Of a stretch of 64,000 nucleotides of DNA, positions 16,290 through 23,190 are shown in pieces. The stretch lies in assembly GCF_024397855.1 (NCBI RefSeq), contig NZ_CP073343.1, forward strand, positions 1,116,001-1,180,000. Reading direction: 5' to 3'. The notes under the pieces are model-generated. The model was not told where the DNA came from. It worked only from the letters and a program-made list of their open reading frames with translations, and did no database searches. The DNA comes from Marinomonas rhizomae. Its GTDB lineage: Bacteria > Pseudomonadota > Gammaproteobacteria > Pseudomonadales > Marinomonadaceae. Numbering within the stretch: the stretch's first letter is position 1; every line of letters begins with the position of its first letter. The position numbers and the translations under genes are program-made.

Positions 16290-16718
16290 ATGGTGTCAGG
16301 TTATCAGGTTAGTAGTTCTCGTGAAGAAATGGATTTTGATGTTATTCATGGTTACATATCAAATACGTATTGGGCAGAAGGAATCCCTAAAGAAACTTTT
16401 AAAAAGGCATTAGATAATTCATTATGTTTTGGTGTTTTTTCCTCTGAAGGAAAACAAGTTGGTTTTGCCAGAATGATAACGGATCAGGCAACCTTCGCGT
16501 ATTTGGCGGATGTGTTTATTGATGAAGCACATCGTGGTAAAGGCTTGTCTAAGTGGCTTATGCAGGAAGTCCATGATCATCCCTCTTTACAGGGGTTGAG
16601 AAGAATCCTACTGGCCACCAGGGATGCACATAGCTTATACCAACAGTTTGGCTACACATCGTTGAGCTCACCTGCAACCTTTATGCAAAAATGGCAGCCG
16701 GATATCTATAAGGGATAG
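16290..16718 (+). CDS. GNAT-family N-acetyltransferase
   Basis: A 142-residue single-domain acetyltransferase. The acetyl-CoA-binding motif A is visible as YLADVFIDEAHRGKGLSKWL (R-G-K-G in place of Q/RxxGxG/A), preceded by a strand GKQVGFARMITDQATFAYL and followed by a C-terminal YQQFGYTSL element. The ATG at 16290 follows the mgtC-type stop by one base. The small GNAT group to which it belongs has mostly unknown substrates (amino groups of small molecules or proteins), and the neighbourhood gives no clue. Confidence 0.85.
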   Translation: MVSGYQVSSSREEMDFDVIHGYISNTYWAEGIPKETFKKALDNSLCFGVFSSEGKQVGFARMITDQATFAYLADVFIDEAHRGKGLSKWLMQEVHDHPSLQGLRRILLATRDAHSLYQQFGYTSLSSPATFMQKWQPDIYKG

Positions 16719-16719
16719 T

Positions 16720-17757
16720 TTATTCAGACCGTTGTATGCAATTTCGCCCTTGTTCTTTGCCTTTATAGAGTGCTTTGTCTGCACGCTTAATCATTTTCAG
16801 CGCATTATCATTATCGCTATGGCGCTGTGTGAGTCCTTGGGTAATGCTAAGTGATAATTTAAATTCACTGAATTTTTGCTCGGATATGAGTACTCTCAAT
16901 TTTTCCGCTATTACTTCGGCTTCAATTTCTTGTGTGTTTGGTAAAATAATGATGAATTCCTCTCCACCAAACCGAGCAATAATGTCGGTTTTTCTAATTG
17001 CTTGAGATAAGGTGTTGGCTATCTCGATCAAACATCTGTCACCAATATCATGACCGTACATATCGTTTACTTTTTTGAAATAGTCAATGTCAATCAGTAT
17101 GAGACTCAATGCCAAGTTTGAGACCTCTGCATTATCTAGTTCTTGGCTGAAATAGAGGTTTAAACCTCTCCGATTCAGTAGACCAGTTAAAGGGTCTTGT
17201 ATGTTTTCATTTTTCAATTGTTCAGTGAGCTCTGAATAGCGTTTGAGAAAAAAGCGTCCAAATACACCACTAAAAATAATAGAGGCAGCTAGCCAAAATC
17301 CTCTGTCTATTGATTTTGTGCTGGAATACGCTTCTTCCGTGAGGTCAATGAAGTGCTCGCTAAATATCGTGGCTAAGATAACCCCAATGACTAGCAGAAT
17401 GGTGATAATAAGAGATTCTCTATAACCCCCAATTAATGCGGCCATGACAGGGTACAGGGGTAGCAAATAAGCGACCTGACTGTTGACGCCACCAGATAAA
17501 ACTAGAGAAGGGAGGATTATAATAATAGCAATGAATAAAGAGATATAAATCTCTAATGCAGGAAAAGCATTACAACGGATGACGACGTAGAGGCCGGTTA
17601 CCATTACTAAATCCACTAAACCAATCCATGTAAAGTAGATAGGTAGCGTGACAAAAAAAGGGCGCAAGGTGAGATCAATAATTAAGGTTAAGATGGATAA
17701 CTCAATTATGCGCAGAATGAGTTTGTGGCTCAGCTGAGTTTCAATTTTGTTTGGCAT
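16720..17757 (-). CDS. Membrane-bound diguanylate cyclase (GGDEF)
   Basis: A 345-residue protein with about six hydrophobic segments in residues 15-180 and a C-terminal GGDEF domain. The active-site motif reads RFGGEEFIIILP, so the catalytic GGEEF is intact, and the substrate/Mg motif DIDYFKKVNDMYGHDIGD precedes it, so c-di-GMP synthesis is likely. No RxxD inhibitory site is obvious five residues ahead of GGEEF (KTDIIA occurs there). The start is taken at the ATG at 17757; an in-frame TTG at 17793 adds 12 residues. The signal sensed by the membrane part is unknown. It converges with the GNAT gene, separated by one base. Confidence 0.88.
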   Translation of the reverse strand: MPNKIETQLSHKLILRIIELSILTLIIDLTLRPFFVTLPIYFTWIGLVDLVMVTGLYVVIRCNAFPALEIYISLFIAIIIILPSLVLSGGVNSQVAYLLPLYPVMAALIGGYRESLIITILLVIGVILATIFSEHFIDLTEEAYSSTKSIDRGFWLAASIIFSGVFGRFFLKRYSELTEQLKNENIQDPLTGLLNRRGLNLYFSQELDNAEVSNLALSLILIDIDYFKKVNDMYGHDIGDRCLIEIANTLSQAIRKTDIIARFGGEEFIIILPNTQEIEAEVIAEKLRVLISEQKFSEFKLSLSITQGLTQRHSDNDNALKMIKRADKALYKGKEQGRNCIQRSE

Positions 17758-18018
17758 AACTTTTATGTAAATGTCCTGTTTTAATAGAATCAAAGGATTT
17801 TGTATAAAAAAATAATCAGCAATAGTGTCATCATGAAGCTACATAGAAGTATGTAGAGACTCTGCTTTTTGTCGAGTTGTGTTCGATGTCTCTGTTTTAA
17901 GTCATGAAAAAAGACAAAATCGAGTAAGTGACCTCGACGCGCAGTAAACCTAGTAAATTGAACAGCACTATATGCTAGATTCAACTTTTGCTTTGTTACG
18001 TGTTGTAAGGGAAAATCG

Positions 18019-18747
18019 ATGAAAATAAGAAATTATGCTATTTCGTTTGGGATTTTATTGGGCAGTTTCACTGCGTTACCAGCAATAGCGGCTTCGTTTG
18101 AAGTGCCGCGGTCTTTTGAAATAATGTATGTAGACCTTGAAAGTGCTAGTCAGTTTGGTAATGACTTTAAAGTGGATCTTGACGAAGGTCAGCATCAGAT
18201 CGTTGTGCGTTTTAATAAGTTGTTGCGCAGCGGTGGCGATACTCATGAGTATCAATCAGAGCCAGTTGTCTTAGATTTGCAGTTTACGAAGAATGGGTAT
18301 TTGATCTTAAAAGCTCCTTATATATCTAATCAGAAACAAGCTGAGGCCAATGCTAAAGATCCACAATTTACGATTTATGATGATGTGACCGGACAGGACG
18401 TTGATTACAAAAAGAAAAGTTTAACAACTAAGTCTGGGCTGCAAAACACCCGTGACTATGTCTCTGAGATTGAAAAAGTAACGGCAACCAAAACTTTGGA
18501 CAGTATGCGCTCTGATTCTGGTCCGGTTCGAGCGCCAATTCTAATGGCAGAAGATGTGGCATTGGGCATGATGCAGTTTTGGTATAACGAATCTGATGAG
18601 TTAACTCGCAAAGATGCTCGAATCTGGATAGCGGATAATATGTACAAGCCTAAAGTTGCTAATACTCAGCTTGATATGTTCCAGTTTTGGGTTAAAAAAG
18701 CGGATAAAGAAGCGAAAAAAGAATTCCAAGCTTGGCTATTAAAATGA
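18019..18747 (+). CDS. DUF2057 (YccT-like) periplasmic protein
   Basis: A 242-residue exported protein with a clear signal peptide, cleaved after ALPAIA near residue 23. The body follows the DUF2057/YccT pattern: SFEVPRSFEIMYVDLESA, then a strand-rich region with EGQHQIVVRFNKLLR. In Enterobacteria YccT affects curli/CsgD-related behaviour, but the family is otherwise uncharacterised. The C-terminal third (two stretches containing MMQFWYNESD and MFQFWVKKADKE) is an internal repeat: each has M-x-x/-FW-x-x-A/S-D-K followed by an acidic/basic helix. It is divergent from the diguanylate cyclase and has its own promoter region. Confidence 0.75.
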   Translation: MKIRNYAISFGILLGSFTALPAIAASFEVPRSFEIMYVDLESASQFGNDFKVDLDEGQHQIVVRFNKLLRSGGDTHEYQSEPVVLDLQFTKNGYLILKAPYISNQKQAEANAKDPQFTIYDDVTGQDVDYKKKSLTTKSGLQNTRDYVSEIEKVTATKTLDSMRSDSGPVRAPILMAEDVALGMMQFWYNESDELTRKDARIWIADNMYKPKVANTQLDMFQFWVKKADKEAKKEFQAWLLK

Positions 18748-18761
18748 TTTTTTAAGTAATA

Positions 18762-18785
18762 AACGCCCAGTGGAAGCTGGGCGTT
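18762..18785. terminator. Bidirectional hairpin between DUF2057 and EamA genes
   Basis: AACGCCCAG (18762-18770) pairs with CTGGGCGTT (18777-18785) across six bases. On the minus strand TTTATTACTT follows the stem, so it serves the EamA transcript better than the DUF2057 one. Confidence 0.7.
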
Positions 18786-18801
18786 AGCTAATACAGTTAG
18801 G

Positions 18802-19692
18802 CTAAGCGGGCACTTTTGCTTCTGCATACTTTTGGTTGAATTTATCGTTGACCCAAAGTGCCAACAATATAATTCCGCCACCAATGGCTAGACGCACAAT
18901 GTCGGCATCTCTGTTCCAGAAAACCACATTGACGATAATCCCTGCAGGAATAAGAAGATTATTGGCTACGGCCAGAGTACCTATGTTCACCATGGTTGCG
19001 CCTTTATTCCAAGCAAAATAGCCTAACCCAGAAGCAACGATGCCAAGATAGGTCAAAATGGACCATTGTAGCGTCGTTGTTGGGAGCTTATCTGGGTTAC
19101 CTAATGCTAGGTAACACGGTACAACAACCGCTATTGCTCCAAGGAAAAACCATCCAAATACAGTGCGCTGTGGCAGATCTGGGCGCTCTTTTGCAATAAT
19201 GCGTTTATAACCAACTTGTCCTGAAGCAAAGCAAATATTAGCGCCTTGAACGATCAGTAATCCTTTAATAAAGCCTTCATCTATACCTTGATAACGGATA
19301 GCTACAGCTCCTAAAATGGCCAAGATTGCGCTGATGGCAAAGCCTACATTAAGACGACGATCTAGCATGTCATTGATAAGCGTGACATATAGCGGTGTCA
19401 TAACGGTAAAGAGTAGAACTTCTGGCACTGATAAATATAAGAACGATTGGTAGTAAAACCCGTACATGATACCAAGTTGTAAAGCACCACAGATCATTAG
19501 TTTGAATGCGATTTTTGCTTCAATTTGACGCAGTTTGAGGAAAGGCAAAAATACAATAGTAGCAAGTGCGACTCGCATTAATACAGAAAACCAAGCATCG
19601 ACTTGCCCGGCTAGGTAAACCCCAATCAAGCTGAATGAAAACGCCCAAAGTAGGGTGACGGCAATAAGTATCGGCATATTGATTGATTCCAT
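18802..19692 (-). CDS. EamA/DMT-superfamily exporter
   Basis: A 296-residue inner-membrane protein with ten predicted helices in two EamA repeats. The first starts VTLLWAFSFSLIGVYLAG; the second includes GLGYFAWNKGATMVNIGTLA, typical of the carboxylate/amino-acid/amine transporter branch of the drug/metabolite superfamily. The substrate is not determinable. ATG 19692 is used; an internal ATG at 19677 (MPILIAV) has a GGAA nine bases upstream and is also possible. Three GTTTAC direct repeats lie in the upstream region (19710-19769), possibly operator sites. Confidence 0.8.
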   Translation of the reverse strand: MESINMPILIAVTLLWAFSFSLIGVYLAGQVDAWFSVLMRVALATIVFLPFLKLRQIEAKIAFKLMICGALQLGIMYGFYYQSFLYLSVPEVLLFTVMTPLYVTLINDMLDRRLNVGFAISAILAILGAVAIRYQGIDEGFIKGLLIVQGANICFASGQVGYKRIIAKERPDLPQRTVFGWFFLGAIAVVVPCYLALGNPDKLPTTTLQWSILTYLGIVASGLGYFAWNKGATMVNIGTLAVANNLLIPAGIIVNVVFWNRDADIVRLAIGGGIILLALWVNDKFNQKYAEAKVPA

Positions 19693-19992
19693 ATGAGAGT
19701 TTTCGCAAAGTTTACCGATTTTTAGTTGAATGGTAAAACAGTTTACTTATTTATTCTTAATGGTTTACTAATGTGTCTACGGTGAGCTTTTCCTAAGGTA
19801 ATCTTTTTTTATCAGCAAGATAGAGAGAACGTAATTTGTTCAGATAATAACTGTTTTGTTGATCTATCTTCGGTATTGCTGATATTGCCTTTAGAGTTGC
19901 CCCAAAACTTTGATCTAGGTTAATAATTTTATTTTTCATCCTGTTACCTTCTTTGTCACAGATATTTTATTTGATCAAAAAAGGAATCGATT
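19693..19992. other. 300-bp divergent gap between EamA and ompW-like genes
   Basis: No coding sequence seen. GTTTAC direct repeats occur at 19710, 19741 and 19763, with the last two 22 bp apart, close to the EamA start. The remainder is AT-rich leader for the OmpW-like gene, whose AAGGAATC ribosome-binding site lies just before 19993. Confidence 0.5.
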
Positions 19993-20604
19993 ATGAAAGC
20001 TTTACTTCCTGTTGTCTTTGTTTCTGCGCTTTGTTCATCTATGGCTTTAGCGCACAATGCCGGTGATATTTTTGTTCGTGGTGGCTTAGCGGCTGTTATG
20101 CCAGATGAAAGCAGCGATGATGTTGCCAGTTCAGGTGAATTAGAACTGAATAATGATACTCAAGTGGGTGTGACACTTACTTACATGTTGACTGATCAAT
20201 TGGGTGTAGAGTTACTCGCTGCGACACCTTTTACTCATGAGGTTTCTACAAAAGGTTTAGGGGATGTTGCAGAAGTGTCGCACTTACCTCCATCTATCAT
20301 GGCGCAATATTACTTTGGCCAAGCGAACAGTCAAATCCGTCCTTATATCGGCGCGGGTTTGAATTACACCGTCTTCTTTGATGAGAAAGGTAAGGGGGCA
20401 TTAGCGGATACGGATGTCGACCTTGATAATTCTTTTGGTTTAGCTGCTCAGGTTGGTATAGATGTAAATTTTGCTGAAAACTGGTTTGCTAACGCCTCTC
20501 TTTGGTACATGGATATCAATACTGATGTGCATACAGTGGTAGGGACTTTTGATGCTGACATTGATCCTATTACCTTTATGGCAAGTGTTGGTTATACCTT
20601 CTAA
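19993..20604 (+). CDS. ompW: OmpW-family outer-membrane protein
   Basis: A 203-residue precursor with a signal peptide cleaved after SSMALA (about residue 20) and the alternating polar/hydrophobic strands of an eight-stranded barrel. Family hallmarks are GDIFVRGGLAAVMP at the mature N-terminus, YMLTDQLGVELLAATPFTHEV, YYFGQANSQIRPYIGAGLNYT, and a terminal aromatic (SVGYTF) for outer-membrane insertion. OmpW proteins form narrow hydrophobic channels for small apolar molecules and respond to stress and oxygen. It is a single gene with its own terminator. Confidence 0.92.
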   Translation: MKALLPVVFVSALCSSMALAHNAGDIFVRGGLAAVMPDESSDDVASSGELELNNDTQVGVTLTYMLTDQLGVELLAATPFTHEVSTKGLGDVAEVSHLPPSIMAQYYFGQANSQIRPYIGAGLNYTVFFDEKGKGALADTDVDLDNSFGLAAQVGIDVNFAENWFANASLWYMDINTDVHTVVGTFDADIDPITFMASVGYTF

Positions 20605-20627
20605 AACTTTGACCTAGGGGGATATGG

Positions 20628-20661
20628 AAAGGCTTTGGTTTTCGAATCAAAGCCTTTTTAT
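20628..20661 (+). terminator. Rho-independent terminator of ompW
   Basis: AAAGGCTTTG (20628-20637) pairs with CAAAGCCTTT (20648-20657), followed by T-rich sequence. Confidence 0.88.
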
Positions 20662-20718
20662 TGTGTTGTTTCATAGGTGTAAGATAGGCTTTTCTATTTA
20701 AGGTTATTTTGGAAAACG

Positions 20719-21357
20719 ATGTCTTTAACTTTTGTTTCTGAGTTTGAATCTCGCTGTCGGGCTTTTTTACAGGCTCAAGACCACGCTGATACCGCCCATG
20801 ATTTGAATCATATCTTGCGAGTGGTCAAAGTTGCTAAGCAGCTTGCTTCAGCTGAAAACGCTGATTTGGCAGTGGTCGTTCCGGCCGCTTGGCTTCACGA
20901 TTGTGTATCTTTACCCAAAAACCATCCCGAACGGCATTTGGCTTCGACATTGGCGAGCGATAAAGCCATTGAGTTTTTAGCCTCCATTCATTATTCAAGT
21001 GAGTATTTCGACGCGATCCGTCATTCTATTAAGGCTCATAGTTTTAGTGCCAATATTAAAGCGGAAACGCTTGAAGCTAAGATAGTGCAGGATGCAGATC
21101 GTTTAGATGCATTGGGAGCTGTCGGTATCGCTCGTTGTATGCAAGTAAGTGGTACGCTTAATCGCGCTTTGTATGCGTCAGATGATCCTTTTTGTGAAGC
21201 CCGAGAGCCTGATGACTCCCTATACTCAGTTGATCACTTTTATAATAAGTTATTGTGTATTGCTGGAAGCCTGAATACGCCCTCTGCACGGTTAGAAGGC
21301 AAACGACGAGAGGCGATAATGAGGTCTTTTTTAGACAATTTAGCATTAGAGATTTAG
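20719..21357 (+). CDS. HD-domain phosphohydrolase, YedJ-like
   Basis: A 212-residue cytosolic protein with the HD metal ligands in order: His in DTAHDLNHILRVVKVA (about residue 27), the HD pair in AAWLHDCVSLPKNHPER (about 60-61), and a distal Asp in VQDADRLDALGAVGIARCM. This is the arrangement of the YedJ/YpgQ group, whose members hydrolyse nucleotides. The C-terminal part (DHFYNKLLCIAGSLNTPSA) is also characteristic. The substrate is unknown. It converges with the MarR gene 12 bases downstream. Confidence 0.85.
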   Translation: MSLTFVSEFESRCRAFLQAQDHADTAHDLNHILRVVKVAKQLASAENADLAVVVPAAWLHDCVSLPKNHPERHLASTLASDKAIEFLASIHYSSEYFDAIRHSIKAHSFSANIKAETLEAKIVQDADRLDALGAVGIARCMQVSGTLNRALYASDDPFCEAREPDDSLYSVDHFYNKLLCIAGSLNTPSARLEGKRREAIMRSFLDNLALEI

Positions 21358-21369
21358 TCAGCATTTCTT

Positions 21370-21816
21370 TTATACTTTGTGATTAATGGCGTTTAAATTT
21401 GAGAGCATTTTGGCGCCAATATCTAAAAAAACCTTTAGCTCTTGATCACTAACATCCGTTCTCATTTCTTTTAAAATAGCTTGGTCTGCTTCTGCTAATT
21501 GTAAGTAAAAGCTTAAACCTTTTTCGGTTAACTGTAGGAATTGGCTACGTTTATCCTTTGGATTAGGGGATTTAACCACCAGCTGTTGGTTCACTACATC
21601 TTGAATTAATCGAGTGATTTGGCCTTTATCTCTTTCTGTTATATCTGCAAGGTAGTTTGCTGTGCAGTTTTCTGTTTCATGGATATTTTTCAAAACCATA
21701 AAATACAAAGGAGATAGGGGAATTCCATTCTTTTTCATGGTGTTCTTCATGGATGTCTTTAATCCACCGATGGTGCTTATAAAAAGAGTTTGTAGTTCTG
21801 ATTCGTAATACGTCAT
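21370..21816 (-). CDS. MarR-family regulator
   Basis: A 148-residue MarR-type protein with the winged HTH around residues 50-100 (CTANYLADITERDKGQITRLIQDVVNQQLV) and the wing KSPNPKDKRSQFLQLTEKG, carrying the conserved D-x-R basic tip. It is divergent from the DUF2798 gene. The 103-bp gap contains two near-identical 15-bp palindromes (GTTGAC-N3-GTCAAC type), the expected form for MarR dimers. It therefore probably represses both itself and the membrane protein until an unknown small ligand appears. Confidence 0.9.
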   Translation of the reverse strand: MTYYESELQTLFISTIGGLKTSMKNTMKKNGIPLSPLYFMVLKNIHETENCTANYLADITERDKGQITRLIQDVVNQQLVVKSPNPKDKRSQFLQLTEKGLSFYLQLAEADQAILKEMRTDVSDQELKVFLDIGAKMLSNLNAINHKV

Positions 21817-21833
21817 GGGAAAAAGTCCAGATA

Positions 21834-21848
21834 GTTGACAAAGTCAAC
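21834..21848. promoter_or_regulatory. MarR operator 1
   Basis: GTTGAC-AAA-GTCAAC, a perfect palindrome 18 bases upstream of the MarR start codon. Confidence 0.75.
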
Positions 21849-21861
21849 ATAAAGTCATATG

Positions 21862-21876
21862 GTTGACTTTGTCAAT
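21862..21876. promoter_or_regulatory. MarR operator 2
   Basis: GTTGAC-TTT-GTCAAT, one mismatch from perfect symmetry, 28 bp centre-to-centre from operator 1. It contains TTGACT in the direction of the DUF2798 gene, so it probably overlaps the -35 of that promoter. Confidence 0.75.
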
Positions 21877-21919
21877 TTCAATTCTTGTGTTAACCCTATC
21901 ATTCATTGCGAGAGGATCT

Positions 21920-22372
21920 ATGTCAAAAAATGTTCAGAAAATTGGTGTGATTTTCGGTTTGGTTGTTACTTTTGGTGGTTTTTTAACCTTACTGATGACG
22001 TGGAAGAATATCGGTTTTACTGATGGCTTCATAGGAGCTTGGCTCTCTTCTTTTGCCTTGTGCGTTTTGTGTATTGCGCCAATTGGTGGTGTTATTGCTT
22101 TTATCATTAATCGACTGGTTAATTTAATCTTTCCAAGTTTATCTTCTGTGAAGAAAAACATTGTTTTTGGACTTGTTATGGCGGTGATGATGGAATCTAT
22201 TATGGCCGTTGTTACTACGATAAATCTACACGGTTTTATGATGATAAAAGAGTTTGTTGATTTTTGGCTTGCGACGTTTGTTTCAGCGTTACCGGCTGGG
22301 TTGGCTATTTCTGTATTGATGTCTCTAGTTATTAAGCCGAAATTAGCCGCTTTTTGGGCTAAGCCTGCATAA
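21920..22372 (+). CDS. DUF2798 membrane protein (two repeats)
   Basis: A 150-residue inner-membrane protein. The ATG at 21920 is chosen because GAGAGGA lies just upstream; a longer frame from 21863 overlaps the operators. It is built from two DUF2798 units, each of two helices: GFIGAWLSSFALCVLCIAPIG and EFVDFWLATFVSALPAGLAI share the F(I/V)-x-x-W-L-x-(S/T)-F signature. The family has no known function. Control by the divergent MarR repressor suggests a role in response to a small-molecule stress, which is an inference. Confidence 0.75.
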   Translation: MSKNVQKIGVIFGLVVTFGGFLTLLMTWKNIGFTDGFIGAWLSSFALCVLCIAPIGGVIAFIINRLVNLIFPSLSSVKKNIVFGLVMAVMMESIMAVVTTINLHGFMMIKEFVDFWLATFVSALPAGLAISVLMSLVIKPKLAAFWAKPA

Positions 22373-22481
22373 GGTTGTTTTACAACAGGAGTGTAACTGA
22401 GCAGCCTTGAGCAATCGAGGACATTAGCAGTAGATGCTTAGATCGTCAAAAATTCAGACATAATTGAACGTCTGTAAAGAG

Positions 22482-22518
22482 TAAGACGCTAAGCTTGCTA
22501 TAAAAGGGTAGCGTCTTA
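22482..22518. repeat. 10-bp inverted repeat, possible terminator
   Basis: TAAGACGCTA (22482-22491) and TAGCGTCTTA (22509-22518) form a perfect stem with a 17-base loop between the converging DUF2798 and Rieske genes. There is no strong T-run on either side. Confidence 0.5.
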
Positions 22519-22572
22519 ATAGATAAGAATATTTAGGTTGTTCTTTTTAAATTATTAAAGTGAAATGCCTGT

Positions 22573-22902
22573 TTAGGCGAACAATAAGTAGCAGTTACCT
22601 TGCTCTATTCCTACCGTGGCTTTTTTAAGTTGGCTACCTTGGCAGGGACCGGTAATGCAGGTTCCGTCTACAGGTGAAAATAAGGCGCCATGATGGTGGC
22701 ACTTTAAGTAATCACCTTCTTCATCTAACGCAAGGTCATCAGACCAATTAAGTTGCTTCTTTTGATGAGGGCATAGGTTCTCAAAAGCCAGAATCTGCCC
22801 TTGCTGTTTAGTGACTAAAAAGTTGTACTCTTCAACTTTTATGCTTAGTGCTTTGCCTTCAGGAAGGTTTTGAGCATCGGGGATAAGGTACTTGTTAAAC
22901 AC
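22573..22902 (-). CDS. Rieske [2Fe-2S] ferredoxin-like protein
   Basis: A 109-residue soluble single-domain Rieske protein. The cluster ligands are Cys44-x-His46 (LCPHQKKQL) and Cys68-x2-His71 (KCHHHGALFSP), the canonical pair of boxes, followed by GTCITGPCQGSQL. Such small proteins resemble NirD or dioxygenase ferredoxins and usually pass electrons or modulate a partner, but no oxygenase or reductase is nearby. The gene is monocistronic on the minus strand. Confidence 0.9.
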   Translation of the reverse strand: MFNKYLIPDAQNLPEGKALSIKVEEYNFLVTKQQGQILAFENLCPHQKKQLNWSDDLALDEEGDYLKCHHHGALFSPVDGTCITGPCQGSQLKKATVGIEQGNCYLLFA

Positions 22903-23190
22903 GTGATTACCGCACTTTTTTATAATGAATGTAGTTTATTTCAATAGAATTGACGCTTTCCATAATCATGCGCACTAAATTCGGCAGCAAAAAATATTGT
23001 CTTCTTAGTGGTGTTTTCTTTCAAATCTATCGCTGACTAAGCTAATAAAGTTCAGCGAAACGTCAGTTGTATAATCTTTCTGTGAGCAAAGACTCTAAAG
23101 TGCTATTGATGACGAGTCAATACGCAAGAATTGAGTTAGTTGTTTTTAGACCGTTGCTTGCTTCCTATAAGCTCCTTATACTTGCGCGCT
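22903..23190. other. 288-bp divergent intergenic region before mrcB
   Basis: Contains the promoter regions of the Rieske gene and the PBP1B gene. No RNA gene, strong hairpin or additional reading frame was seen. Confidence 0.4.
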
